From positions 3,092,001-3,156,000 of the forward strand of contig CAUEEP010000743.1 of NCBI GenBank assembly GCA_958450365.1: a stretch of DNA of 64,000 nucleotides, given 5' to 3'. The translations under genes and the position numbers were made by a program. The stretch is from Mesorhabditis belari (lineage: Eukaryota > Nematoda > Chromadorea > Rhabditida > Rhabditidae). Under the pieces are notes generated by a model that did no database searches, was not told the origin of the DNA, and saw nothing but the letters and a program-made list of their open reading frames with translations. Shown piece by piece: positions 11,577-25,000 of this stretch (the first letter of the stretch is position 1; each line of letters begins with the position of its first letter).

Positions 11577-14500
11577 ATGAAAATTATCTTCCTGATGCTG
11601 ATAGTTTTTGGGATTTTTTTGGGGATAACCCTAGCGGCTACAGAGACGACTTTGCGAGCCCGGATCAATCCAACTGGTCTTGAATTCTTCAGCGGATCTG
11701 GGCATCATCTGGTTGGTTTTATTTTTGTTTCCTTATACTATTCTATTCATTTGTTAGTTTCTTTCTTTTGTACTTGTGATTTTTGAACTGAAAAATCAAA
11801 TCAAACCCATTTTCCAGTGCCAAATGCGCCAAATGACGTCCAAGTGATAAAAATTTGTTTTTGTTTTTGGTTATTTCAATAGAATAGCTTTAGATAATAA
11901 TAAAAATAGTTAAATAACGAAATAAAGCTATAATTACCATATTTCTTCGAATAGAAGGCCGGGTAAAGAGTATGATCGCGTACTCCTGCGTAGCAGCCCT
12001 TTTTAAAATTTCTTTTCTGCATAAAAGCTTTCAATCAAGTGCTATAGAGCTGGACAAATGGCTCAAAAATCTGTTAGCTCATGTGGTATTTTTGAGTCAT
12101 TTTCCAGCCCTATAGCACTTCATTGAAAGCTTTTATGCAGAAAAGTAATTTTAAAAAGGGTTGCTACGCAGGAGTACGCGATGATACTCTTTACCCGGTC
12201 TTCTATTCGAAGAAATACGGTAATTAGAATTATTTCTTTAGATTGATGAAGAGATTCCAAAAATTGAGATCCCAACTATTGAAATTCCGATTACTGGTGG
12301 TCCGGGTAAAGGATGGGTGAAAGTTGAACGATTAAAAATCAACAAATTCCGAACTCCAAGGTAATTTAATGGTTTAGAAAAGAGATTCAGTTTACAAAAA
12401 TGATATTCAGCTTTGATTTTCAACTATCATCAAATGGAATCTCTTGGCAATCACGCAAAGGCTCGGCTAAACTCGCCGGGGATTGGTCCGCTGAGTACAC
12501 TTTGATTTTACCAGTTATCTTTATTTCCAATTATCTTTATTTCTTTATTTTCATCTTTTAATATTAAGAAGTTAATAGATTTTTAAAATATTCAATTAAA
12601 AGTTTAACAATTTTGTCTTTAGGTAGAAGCAAGTGGATGGGTGGAGATCGTTGTAGCCGATATCCATATGAATGTCACCGCTATAGCCACAGCTCTTGAT
12701 GGACGACCTCAGGTGGGAAAAATTGGATGATAATATAGTATTAGGAAGATACAATATTTTCCTAATATAATATTTTGTGTTTATATAGAAATTTGATTGT
12801 TCTGATTTTAGGTAGAAGTGCAAAGCTGCGAGGCCGACATCACCCACGTTGATGTCTCGTGAGTTATCTTTATCAACTTATCCATTAGATTTTAAAGAGT
12901 TTAATACTCATGCTAAGACTGATCTTGTTACTTATCTTGTTACTTATCTGGCTACTTATCTTGTTACTTATCTTATTACTTATCTGGTTACTTATCTTAT
13001 TACTTATCTGGTTACTTATCTTATTACTTATCTGGTTACTTATCTTGTTACTTATCTGGTTACTTATCTGGTTACTTATCTTATTACTTATCTTTATTTT
13101 AGTTTATAAATTAACAAAAACATCTCTAAAAACAGCCTTGGCGGAAGCTTTCTCCCATGGTTTGTCAATCTATTCCGCGGACCGCTCTCCATTGTTCTCA
13201 AAAAGGAAATCCATGCACAAGTAAGTCAAAAGTTAAAAAGGGAAAATGAGAATGCTAAGATTTACTTTCAATTTACAACTTTTACCAATAAATCAGGCTT
13301 GTCGAACAGCTCGAACACTTCTTCTGGACGAAGCAAACGCTTTCCTCCATTCTCTTCCACTTCATTTTGCTATTGGAAACGATTTCTTTGTAAACTACTA
13401 TCTTCTTGAAAGCCCACTCTTTACCAAGTGAAATTTGAATTTCATTGAAAATTTGATTTTCTTTATTTTCTTTAGTTCTTATATTCAAGCTGATTTGAAA
13501 GCCGATGTTGTGTACAGTGAGAAAAAGTGTGCACTCCCAGCCACTCAATTGGGTGATGGTAAGAGATTCTATTGAAATCTATTGAAAAACTATATTAAAT
13601 ATATAGAAGAGGGTCTTAGTAAAAGGATAGTAAAAAAATAAATAGATGATTGTATGAACTGATGCAAAATCTAGATGCTGGCACTCATCTGGGAATGATT
13701 ACTTTTTGGTTGTCTTCACAAGTGCCAAATTGTCTCTTGAACAGGTTTGTAAGACCTTAGCCTGGCGGCAACGACAGGTCCCGATGTAGCTCATTGATAG
13801 AGCGTTTGTTTGGCAGGCGGGCCTGATAACCGAAAGGTCGCGGGTTCGAATCCCGCCTCCGGTTTTTCTTGTAAAAGGATGTCCAAGCTGGTTCACAGCT
13901 TGAAATCTTTTCATTTTCATTTTCATTCTAATCCCAGTGCTCATGATGGTGGTTTAATCCAAATTCTCATCAACAAGGACACTTCTTCAGTTGGGAATTA
14001 CTTGAAAACAAGGTATAGAAAATTGAAGAAATTAAAGATTCATTCAAAATGATTCAGCTGCTCGTTCCTCTCAATTTGCATGGGAAAGTTCTTTAAAAAA
14101 TTGCGCAACGATTACCCCAATCAGTACATCGATCTTCATTTCCATTCACTTACTCCACCAGAAGTACTTTGAACTTAGAAACTCTTGACTTGTCTTGACT
14201 CTTGACTTTAGTTGACATTTAAAAAAGATTTGGCGACTCTCAATGTGACACTAGCGGTTGATTTCTACATCAACCCGAAAGGAATCAAGACGAAACCGTT
14301 GGCTCGACTGGGTAGGAGCTTTCGTTAGAGAATTAGAATTAGAAATAGAATTAGAATTAGAATTAGAATTAGAATTAGAATTAACTAGAAATATGAATTA
14401 GGTTATTTTGATTTTGATTTTCCTAGTGAAATTTGAAATTATGAAATTACAGAATTGATCACAACATCATCAATCGTACCATACATTGAAGGCAATCGAC

Positions 14501-15288
14501 TAGTCGGCACTTTGAATGGAACAACCGCTGAAGCCAAAGAAATATTCTCAACTATTGGCGATGTTTCATCAACGTAAAAAAAAATTTCAAAAAGATAGTT
14601 TCTCACAGTTTTTTTTTTCAGCTTCTTGAGCGTGTTTCAAAAGTTGTTTATTGTCTCGGATGAGATTTTGGTGAATATCTTGTTGAAGAAGGGTGTTCCA
14701 TTGCCAATATACGATAATGTGACAATCGCTAGTGAGTTTATTAAATAACAAAGGGGGTGGGACAAATGCGACCTTTTTTTGCGCACCTGGACATTTGCGC
14801 ACCTTTTTTGCTGGAAAAGGCCTTAGGAAAGGTCGTAGAGCTTCGAAAATATTTCCATATAAGGGAATCGTATGCGTACATTCCGAATTTCGACAAATCA
14901 GACCTCGCTGACACGTCAAATTTGGGCTAAAAGGCAAAAACTGCGGAAAAGCGTTAAGTTGCGTAGTTTTTGCCTTTTAGCCCAAATTTGACGTGTCAGC
15001 GAGGTCTGATTTGTCAAAATTCTGAATCTACGCATACGATTCCCTTCTATGGAAACATTTTTGAAGCTCTATGACCTTGCCTAAGGCCTTTTCCAGCAAA
15101 AAAAAGGTGCGCAAATGTCCAGGTGCGCAAAAAAAGGTCGCATTTGTCCCACCCCCAATAACAAACGGGTTTTAAGATATATACGGAATATAGAATCTGA
15201 TATATTATTCAAATTCGTAGATTCTACAGTGCTCAACGTTTTTGATGGCTTTGTTCGAGTAAATGTCGACTTTACGACTGTTTCCTGA
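11577..15288 (+). CDS. BPI/LBP/CETP-family lipid-binding protein
   Basis: Secreted lipid- or lipopolysaccharide-binding protein of the BPI/LBP fold, 477 aa, the usual family length. Exons: 11577-11711, 12242-12360, 12411-12513, 12623-12712, 12812-12858, 13136-13220, 13297-13427, 13476-13558, 13675-13744, 13938-14012, 14058-14163, 14212-14311, 14453-14573, 14622-14731, 15230-15288; every junction is in phase. A signal peptide ([20 protein letters not shown]) precedes a BPI-like start ([10 protein letters not shown]). Further matches are the [13 protein letters not shown] strand, [16 protein letters not shown], the [15 protein letters not shown] helix region, and a second barrel ([39 protein letters not shown]). 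TTTCAG directly precedes the ATG, a likely trans-splice site. Introns hold a palindromic MITE, a satellite, a tRNA relic and a foldback element. Antibacterial or lipid-transfer function is inferred from family only. Confidence 0.92.
11935..12222. mobile_element. palindromic MITE
   Basis: About 288 bases in intron 1 of the BPI/LBP gene. The ends TACCATATTTCTTCGAATAG and CTATTCGAAGAAATACGGTA match inversely, and the similarity continues through most of the element (GCGTACTCCTGCGTAGCA, TGCATAAAAGCTTTCA). TA/TAATT-type flanks suggest Tc1/mariner-like insertion. It has no coding capacity. Confidence 0.8.
12925..13100. repeat. 12-bp intronic satellite
   Basis: Repeats of TTACTTATCTGG/TTACTTATCTTA fill intron 5 of the BPI/LBP gene. 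All frames read as hydrophobic polymers, which is a repeat artefact. Confidence 0.85.
13783..13864 (+). pseudogene. tRNA-Ile-like sequence
   Basis: TAGCTCATTGATAGAGCG is a good D arm/A box, CTGATAA resembles the Ile(GAT) anticodon loop, and GCGGG-TTCGAAT-CCCGC is a perfect T arm. The acceptor strands do not pair, and extra bases lie between the D arm and anticodon. It is probably a tRNA-derived repeat or pseudogene in intron 9 of the BPI/LBP gene. Confidence 0.5.
14753..15156. mobile_element. foldback transposon, Mutator-like, copy 2
   Basis: A nearly perfect palindrome from GGGGGTGGGACAAATGCGAC to GTCGCATTTGTCCCACCCCC. The 9-bp target duplication AATAACAAA is intact at 14744-14752 and 15157-15165. 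It inserted in the last intron of the BPI/LBP gene. It is the cleanest copy of the family and defines its ends. Confidence 0.92.
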
Positions 15289-15539
15289 AGCTAGAATGAA
15301 ATTTTTTGTAGAATCAACTTATTTATAATGTTCTTTATTCTTTGTTTTCTATTTCTAATAAAAAAAAATGCAAAAATTTTGATTGTAACATTGTAAAAAC
15401 GACCGTAAAATCGTAAAGATCGTAAAGATCGTAAACTTTTTTCGTTTATTGAATAAACAAAAGAAAAAAAAGCCTTTATTCAAATCTTTCCGCTAATTTC
15501 TAAAGACTATTTACCGATATTTGTCTCTCAAGATCTTCT

Positions 15540-15930
15540 ATGCAAATGGGAAAGAAGAATGGGTGACCCGTTAGAAATAAGGCCTTGGAAATCGGCCATT
15601 GTAGGAGGGGAAAAGAACAGTGCAATATATCGATTTGTGACTGTCGGGTGGGGGAGATAGGGGATGCGAGAGACGGGGAAAAAAGGACAGAGTCCCTGTG
15701 ACAGCGAACACAACCATCCCCTCACCCAGTCCTATCCACTCGACCCCCTCACCCCTCCCCAAATCATCCCAACACTCACCGAGACGATCGGCCGTGTACA
15801 CAATTTGGTACAAACACACACACACACACACGTCCATTGCCTACAGGCCATTTGCCTGAAGGGACCACATCTCTCGAAAGCTTTCCCCCCTCTCATCACC
15901 ATTCTCGACCACCAATTCACTAGCCACATG
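15540..15930. promoter_or_regulatory. GC-richer island upstream of the integrin gene
   Basis: A less AT-rich, C-rich (plus strand) stretch in the 3.7 kb gap between the BPI/LBP stop and the integrin start, including an (AC)n run at 15811-15831. Similar islands follow at 16400-16740 and 17230-17560. Frames open on both strands are compositional. They may be enhancers or a distal 5' exon; there is no direct proof. Confidence 0.3.
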
Positions 15931-15954
15931 TTTATGTGAAAAATGTTTCCTATC

Positions 15955-16258
15955 TTGTTATCTGTTATCTGTTACTGTTATCTATAACTGTTGTCTAAAA
16001 CTGTTATCTGTAACTGTTACCTGTAACTGTTGTCTATAACTGTTGTCTATAACTGTTGTCTATAACTGTTATCTGTAACTGTTATATGTAACTGTTATCT
16101 GTAACTGTTACCTGTAACTGTTATCTATAACTGTTATATGTAACTGTTATATGTAACTGTTATCTATAAATGTTATCTATAACTGTTGTCTATAACTGTT
16201 ATCTATAACGGTTGTCTATAACTGTTGTCTATAACTGTTATCTGTAACTGTTATCTAA
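15955..16258. repeat. 13-bp satellite
   Basis: Variants of AACTGTTATCTGT and AACTGTTGTCTAT are repeated head to tail for about 300 bases between the GC-richer islands. There is no coding content. Confidence 0.85.
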
Positions 16259-16399
16259 TCATTTCTTTTGTCATAAACTGTTTTTGATCAGATTCACTTC
16301 TTTTATTCTTACTTTATTTCTTTCTATTTAATAGTAGTTAGTTTTCAGATAAATGCTGGATTTTTTTAGACAAATTCTATCCTTCTTTAAAATCAAGCC

Positions 16400-16740
16400 A
16401 AGTCAAAACGATTTAATATAGTGTTTAGCGTAGATAAAGAGTGTTGAGCAAGATTTTGGAGGGTGAAGGGGCTTTGTGCTCCCGTAAAAGGGGGGAAAAA
16501 GGAGAGGCGACAAATTACACGCGATTCAAACGACCGACTGCCAGCCCTTTTTGGGGGACCCTTGTGGAAGAGCCCTAGAGCTAGAGCTAGAGGCTCTCTC
16601 TCCTCTTTTTCACCCCTGCCCATCCCATTTTTAGTTTCTCTTCTGTTGTGTGGAAAGCGACGGGAATTCCGTTGCATGAATGCGCTAGTGAAGTCTCGCT
16701 TGGCTAGATTTATGGATGGTGTTTTCATCCCTTTTTAACG
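16400..16740. promoter_or_regulatory. second GC-richer island
   Basis: Composition is like 15540-15930, with CTAGAGCTAGAGCTAGAGGC and a TCTCTCCTCTTTTTC tract. It is open on both strands but has no domain or splice structure. It sits about 2.3 kb upstream of the integrin ATG. Confidence 0.3.
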
Positions 16741-16991
16741 CGCATTATTCTCATTATAAAGCCTCAATATAGTTAATTGTTAATAGTGTTATTATATTTT
16801 GAAGTTTCTAGTTGAGATTTTGAAATTGAGTTTTATATTCTTTTGTTTTCTATTCCTTTTTTTTTAATTCCTTTTTTTTAATTCCTTTTTTCTATTCCTT
16901 TTTTTGCAGACTCTTATTGTAACATTGCCTAGATTGCCAATAAGCAAAAAAAACTTGATTCATTTCTTTTTCTTAATTCAAAATCATTAGT

Positions 16992-17345
16992 CTAAAATGT
17001 ACTTGTAAAATCCAAAAGCGCAGGATAACAACTTGAGCATGAGTTTTTGTGAAACAAAAAAGGATGCGGGTGTGAATGAAGAGGAAGAGTGAAGAGGGGG
17101 GGGGACAGATGGTTATCTAAGTAAGTAACTAAGTAAGTAACTAAGTAACTAAGTAACTAAGTAAGTAACTAAGTAACTAAGTAAGTAAGTATGTAAGTAA
17201 GTAAGTAAGTAAGTCAGTCTAGTATTCTAAAATGTACTTGTAAAATCCACAAGCGCAGGATAACAACTTGAGCATGAGTTTTCGTGAAACAAAAAAGGAT
17301 GCGGGTGTGAATGAAGAGGAAGAGTGAAGGGGGGGGACAGATGGT
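16992..17345. repeat. duplicated 110-bp block around a TAAG satellite
   Basis: A block containing TGTACTTGTAAAATCC and GCAGGATAACAACTTGAGCA occurs at about 16992-17102 and again at about 17229-17338 with few changes. Between them is a TAAGTAACTAAG satellite (17115-17215). The second copy runs into a third GC-richer island (to 17560). Confidence 0.8.
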
Positions 17346-18007
17346 TGTCCTCCTCGACTTCGATCAAAGTGCCCATCTGCAGCCATGAAGTCGAACACAC
17401 ATCACCATTTTTTCCCCTCCATTTTCTTTCCAAATCGTTTTTCATTTCGACAGCAATCCGTGATTCATTTTTTCCGCCCCATCTTCCCTTTTTATCAACA
17501 AAAGTGTTGGTAGCCGGGAAATCGCCTTCATTTTTCTGTCTTTTTCTGTCTAAAACCAATCTTCAATGAATCATTTGGCTATTTCTGTTGTCGAAAATCG
17601 TTCTTTTTAAATCGTTCTTCTTTAAAAGACGACTTTTTCTTTAAACAACATATAGAATCTGATTTTTGACTAAAGCTAGAGTTTTTATGTTTCTTTGAAA
17701 CTTCTTCGTTTAAGCAAAAGCTTTAGTAGTTTCATAGCAAAGTTATTTGTTGCTGTTGTTGTTGTTGTTTAACAACAACAATAGTTGTTTAACGTAACGC
17801 TTGAAGTGAGTAGCTTTTCTCAGCTTTTCAATTGATCAATTTTTCTGAAATTCTCTTAATTATAATTGCTACCATATTTGTGATTGGAATCTGTTTTCAG
17901 ATTTTCTACTTTCGCTTCAAAAATCTTGATCTTAAAAGCTCAAGAGATTTAAATTAGGGTTTAGCACTATCTTTATGATTTAAACCAGCGGAAAAATATA
18001 ACGTTCA

Positions 18008-18566
<559 letters not shown>

Positions 18567-18995
18567 AGCTAAAAAATATATAGCTTTAAGATTTTTAACA
18601 CTTAGAAAAGTCTGATCTACAATATTATTACAAGAAATTTTAAGCTTTCCTTTTTCTCAAAGACTTTCTAGTACTAATAACTTGAAGTTTTTTGACCAAT
18701 AGCTAGATACAAGCTCAAGCCAACTTCCATCTCGCAGTGAGTCTAGTGAGAACCATTCTCAACCCCTAAAGGCGGTCGAGCAAAGACTTTGGTGTCTCGG
18801 GTTTCAATTTGTTCTCTTTTCATGGAATTCTCTTTTCCTTTACTCCCTTTTCTCCTCCACTTCCTATACATATTTATCATCATCAAACAATTCCACCAAA
18901 ACCCAGATTTCCTAAATAACCAAAGCTAATAGAAGTGTCTTTAAAGCTTTGCACATGATATTTTGTACTTTTCTATACAAATTTCAAAGAAAAAG

Positions 18996-19005
18996 TCAAT
19001 TTTAG
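18996..19005 (+). promoter_or_regulatory. possible spliced-leader acceptor of the integrin gene
   Basis: TCAATTTTAG lies 11 bases before the ATG at 19017 and matches the nematode 3' splice consensus. It could be an SL1 trans-splice site or the end of a 5'-UTR intron. Confidence 0.4.
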
Positions 19006-19016
19006 AGAACGATTAG

Positions 19017-22000
19017 ATGCGACGGAGACGGCCGTTGTGCCGGGGACGGCCTCCATCAATGAGTGGGATAGGGTTGAGCTTTTGCTCACTTTTTGCTCTC
19101 ATTTTACCCCTCATCAGCGCTTTCAATCTCGACGACTCGGCTCCAATCTACAAATTTGGCATCCCTGGCACTTATTTTGGATATTCAGTGGCTGAACACT
19201 TTCGAGGAAATCAACCTGTGTACGTTGAAAGCTAGAATGATAATAGATTTCTTTCTAAATCCTTTCCAAATTTCGATCATCATACCAAAATCCTTTAGTG
19301 TTCTAATTGGTGCACCGAAAGACGAAAATGGTCAGAAAGAAACGAACAAGGTAAACAAGAGATTTGAATAAACAGTTATTGAAATTCTTGAAAATTCAAA
19401 TTTAGACTGGTGCTGTCTATGCTTGTCCATTGAATACAAGATATCAAGGAGAGGACAACTCTTGGTGTGAGAAGCTCTTTATCGAGTATGCGAGTAAAGA
19501 TGTAAGTTCTAAAGCTAAAGCTAAAGCTAAAGCCAAAGCTAAAGCCAAAGCCAAAGCCAAAGCTAAAGCCAAAGCTAAAGCTAAAACTCTATGCTATCAA
19601 CTGAGATTTTAGAATTATGACTTGAGGCCGGATTTTGCGGCAAGGATAGGACCAGATCCCGTAGATTATTTGGGAAAAGATGGGCAACAACTGGGAGCAG
19701 CTCTGGCATCTGAAGGGAGACCGGGAGGAGGCGCTGTGGTACGTTTTATACAAAGCTATAATATTATTGATAATTTTTTTAACTTTAACAGTTTCTATAT
19801 AATCTTAGGTCTGTGCCCCATTGACGAGGTACCGTAACGCGTCAGCTCGCCTGCAGGGAGCTTGTTATACTCTAAACGATCGACTCGAGGTTGGTAAATG
19901 GCAAATGATATTCAGTTAATAAAAAAGTGAAGGAATTGGCAAGAAAAAGTAGATTTCTGGAGGGGATTGAACTCTTGATCTTTTGCTTTGCAATTGCTCT
20001 AACTACTGAGCTATTCGGTGCTTAACTTGTCATGAGAAAGAGGAAAGAAGAAGAAAGGGAAGAAGAAAGGGAAGAAGAAGAAGCAGAAAAGGAAGAAGAA
20101 GAAAGGGGAGAAGAAGAAGAAAGGGAAGAAGAAGAAGAAGAAAGGCAGAAGAAGCAGAAAAGAAGAAGAAGAAGAAGAAAGGAAAGAAGAAGAAGAAGAA
20201 AGGGAAAGACGGGGAAAGAAGACAGGGGAAAAAGAAAGAAGAAAATATTGTTCATATAAGTGATATTATAACATGAACAATTTAGTACACAAACACCCTG
20301 GTCACTTGTGAGACGAAAAATCTGGACAAGCCAGGCAGACACAACACTTATGGCGCTTGTATGCAAGGACTTTCGGCACACTTGGACAAGGTTTGAGTAG
20401 TGTTAGGGTTTTTAAAGAATTCTTTAAAACTAAATCAATAACGATTGTAGAAAATGAACTTTCCAAACTTTCTAGAACTTTCTAAATCTAAATTCTGAAC
20501 TTTCTAGAGCTTTCTAAACTTTGTAGAACTTTCTAGAACTTTCTAAACTTTGTAGAACTTTCTAGAACTTTCTAGAACTTTCTAGAACTTTCTAGAACTT
20601 TCGAAATCTAAATTCTAAGCCTTCTAGAACTTTGTAGAACTTTCTAAATGAATCTATTGTAGGAAATGCTGATAACTGGCGTGTTGGGTGCTCGAATGTG
20701 GACTGGCGGAGTGTACGTGCGAACAAATGTCGAAAACGCTTTCGAAACGATTATCGAAAAGTACACGATGAGTCAAGGTTTGTTAAAAATGAGGTTTTCT
20801 TATCAAATTACTCATCGACACCACTCAGGAACGACAATTGAGTCATCAGCAGGTATGTGAGAGTGAATTTTGAAAACCGCTCCTTTGGAATTCAATTAGA
20901 CTTGGCTAATGTTACCGTGAACTTCGTTTGGTGTAAACTTTTAGTATCTAGCTAAAATCGTTACTCTGCTAGATGCAAAATGTTTACATTCAATGATAAA
21001 AGTTCCGCAAAACATTGAGCAAGTCTAATCTGCTTGACATTGAGCAAATGCATCTGCTTGACTTCTCCCACTCTCCCGCCCTTTCCCCCAATCACTATCC
21101 ATTAATCTCTATAAATATAACTATTCCCATGTCATTGTTTAATTGAAGAACTTTCTAAATCTGAATTCTAAACTTTCTAGAACTTTCTAGAAGTTTCTAA
21201 ACTATGTAGAACTTTCTAAATCTAAATTCTAAGCTTTCTAGAACTCTGCTAGATTCAAAATGTTTACATTCAATGATAAAAGTTCCGCAAAACATTGAGC
21301 AAGTCTAGTCTGTTTGACATTGAGCAAATGCATCTGCTTGACTTCTCCCACTCTCCCGCTCTCCCGCCCTTTCCCCCAATCACTATCCATTAATCTCTAT
21401 AACTATAACTATTCCCGTGTCCTTCTTTAATTCAAGAACAAGAATTCGATCGAATCTAATTGTTTTAAACATTTAGAAGAATCAATTCGACCACATTTGC
21501 TTTCCCATGATTATCTCGGTTTCTCTGTATCAGCTGGAAGATTTGGATTTTGGTAAAAGAGGCATTTCTTTTTTAAAAAATAATTATATATCAGGTATGA
21601 AAAAGGACAAAAATTAACAATTGTCTCTGGAGCTACTCGACATAATCAAGTAAAAATTTGATTTTAAAATAATTTTTCAAAATTTATAACTCTTTTTGCC
21701 AGACTGGAGCCGTTCATTTCTTACCTTTCAACAAAGAGAACAAAAATGATCATCATTTAGCGTTAAACGATGAGAAATTCAGTCTTGAGGTTAGTTTATA
21801 TTAGGTACACCTACTGGACAATGAAATATCATATTTGAAAAAAGGTCGTCACTTTCGCGCGTCTGTAACTCCCTTGTCTTTACCGTATTTCTAAATACTA
21901 ATATTACCATTGTGTAGCCATTGAAAAGAGCTTTCAGAAGGTTAGCACACTCGACCAGTAAGCGGAAGTGCCCAGTAGGGTCGCGGGTTCGAGTCCGGGT

Positions 22001-25000
22001 GGCGCACAAGTTTTTGATCTGCCCTAATTCCAACTGTTTGGTTGAGAGTATGAATTTTCGGTGTAATGTGACGTAAATTTTACATTAAGAATTTAAGCAT
22101 GAATCACTCACAGATATAGGAATTTTTAGGAATTGTGCTCATTTTATTAATAGAAGTCTAATATACACTACTGGACAATGAAATATGATATTTGAAAAAA
22201 GATCGTCACTCTCGCGCGTCTGTAACTCCCTTGTCTTTACCGTATTTCTAAATATTAATATTACCATTGTGTAGCCATTGAAAAGAGCTTTCAGGAAATG
22301 TATAACACTAATAGTTTAAACTCAAAGACAAGGGGGTTACAGACGCGCAAAAGTGACGATCTTTTTTCAAATATGATATTTCGTTGTCCAGTACTGTAGT
22401 AACTAGATGAGTGAAGAAGAAGATTGTCAAGAAGAAGATTGTTTAAAGAAGAAGATCGTCAAGAAGATTGTTTAAAGATAAAGATATTCAAGTGTACAGT
22501 ATTCTGAAATGAATGAATGAATTCACAATGAGTTGACAATACTGAACAATCTTTAAGTTGACAAAGAATCATTCAAAAGGATTCGAGTGGGTAATTTGTT
22601 TCGTCGAGAAAACCTAGTAACTAGATGAGTGAAGAAATCTCGTCAAGAAATCTGTGTAGCCCTTGAAAAGAGCTTTCAGAAAATGTATAACAATAATAGT
22701 TTAAACTCAAAGACAAGGGGGTTACAGACGCGCGAAAGTGACGATCGTTTTTCAAATATTATATTTCATTGTCCAGTACTGTATTTTAGTCAACGCAATT
22801 TCAGGGGAAAAGTTTTGGCTCTGGTTTCGGCTATTCTGTTGCAGTTGTTGATCTTGATGGAAACAAGTAAGTTCTTCGAAGTAAGCTGGAGATTTATTGA
22901 TAAATGAATTATTAGATTTGATGATCTTATTGTTGGATCTCCTTTCGAGCATCGAAATGATAAAGATGGTCAATTTGGAGGTGTTGTTTATGTGTATTTC
23001 TCTTCGGGAGTTGAACGAGCGAAAGGAGAAAGCAAATTTGTTTTTGAGAAACCAATAATTCTCAAGGTAAGCTAGTGAAAAAAAAGGTTTTCTTACTGAG
23101 ATATCTTTAGCATGCTGGTTACTTTTCACAGTTTGGTCTAGCAATCACTCGACTTGGAAACATTCATGGGAATCGGAAACCGACTTCAGGTTTAGTTTTA
23201 TTAGATTGTTCGGATATAAACGAGCGCTTGCTGCTGCTTAACTCGTGAGGAAGCCATTTCCCGCATCTGATCGCCTTTCCAATGGCGTGAAGATGCTCAT
23301 CAATGGTAGAATTTGAACATAGAAACTGTTGAGCAAGTTCACGCGTCGTTTGACATGGATCCGATTCGATTGCAGCCCTCAAAATATCGTTGTCTACCGC
23401 TTGAGGTCGACGAGAGTGTTCATGATTCTCGAGACTTTGATCACCGTTCCGAAAGCGTTGGAACCAGGCTCGGCATCGGCTTTCAAACAATACATCATTC
23501 CCAAATGCTTTGACAAAATCTTTGACCAAATCTTTGACCAAATGGGATTCTGTTTTGCCCAGTTTGAAGTCGTAAAGTAGGCAAATGCGAACCTGATATT
23601 TGAGGTCGTAAAGTAGGCAGCTATTTATTTTGCCCAATTTAAAGTCGTAAAGTAGGCAGACGCGAACTTGATGTTTGAAGTCGGTCATCTAAAGCTGAAG
23701 TCGTAGAGTAGGCAGACGCGAACTTGATGTTTGAAGTCGGTCATCTAAAGCTGAAGTCGTAGAGTAGGCAGACGCGAACTTGATGTTTGAAGTCGGTCAT
23801 CTAAAGCAAGAAAAAAGTTCTTAAAAATAAGAAATTATCCGTTTAAAAAGATTCCAAATCTACACAAGATAACGTACTTTTAAATAAAGAAAGACATTTT
23901 TTAAAAGCTTCTCTCATAACAATAAGTTTAGTAACGCTTGTTTATATCCGAACAACCTAATAGATTGGAAATGTAAGTTGCAATTGTAAATAGTTTGAAA
24001 ATTACAGGCTGTAAGTTTAAATTCTGTTTCCTTTTCGATTTCCAATCCGATTTCCGTTCTAGATTTCGCTGTTGGAGCTCCATTTGCCTATGAAGGTGCT
24101 GGAGCTGTTTACATCTATCACGGGCACACAGAACGTGCAAATTTTCGAAGAAAACCTGCTCAAGTATAGTAAATCTAAACAACTTAAAAAAAAAAATTTC
24201 TAGATTATTATCGGCTCAACTCTTCCATCAATTGCTCAAGCTCGTGCTGTTCGCTCTTTCGGTTTCTCGTTATCGGGTGGCAGTGATTTGGATGGAAATG
24301 GTTATCCAGATCTTGTTGTTGGCGCATATAATAGCAGCTTGGTCACAATTCTCAGGTGATTTTCGGTCATTCATCTTCAATCAACTTCAATTTAGAGCTC
24401 GACCAGTGATCTCGGTGGGTACAACTCATTCAACAGTTAAACCCTACATAGACATTGATGGGAAATCACGATGCCCATCTGGTCAAGCAACTTGGTTGGT
24501 TTTCTTTTGTACTTAAACACAATTCACTTTTCATTTCGTTTAGCTTTGATTTAAAATTAACATTAATGGTGGAAGGAAACGGTGCTCGAAAACAACTCGT
24601 CGACTACAAAAGTGATGTGTTTATCTGCAATCTAGAGGTAGTTCTTTTTCTGAAGAAAAGATGAGGGAAATGTTCGCTGTTGGAGCTCCATTTGCCTATG
24701 AAGGTGCTGGGCTTAGGAGCACCTTCATAGGCAAATGGATGAAGCTTCAATGCCTATGAAGGTGCTGGAGCCGTTTACATCTATCACGGGCACACAGAGT
24801 TTTTACAATAGTTTATGGTGTACAATGTATTGGGTTGTCCAGTTATGAATGCGCGTTTTTACTTTTTTTTAAATTTCTCACGATATCGAACAGATTTATA
24901 TGAGTGTTATATATCATTCGAAAGCTGAAAATCTCCTCTACATTTTGATATAAAAAGTTTTTGAATTTGTCCAGCTTTTGGGATATTGACTGCACAAAGG

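Noticed and set aside
11819..11844. Extra 26-base exon in intron 1 of the BPI/LBP gene
   Set aside because: It has an acceptor and donor, but its length would break the reading frame between exon 1 and the exon at 12242, which join perfectly in phase 0.
20022..20381. Serine-rich minus-strand protein / Lys-Glu-rich plus-strand protein
   Set aside because: Produced by the polypurine tract at 20034-20240 and overlapping integrin exon 6.
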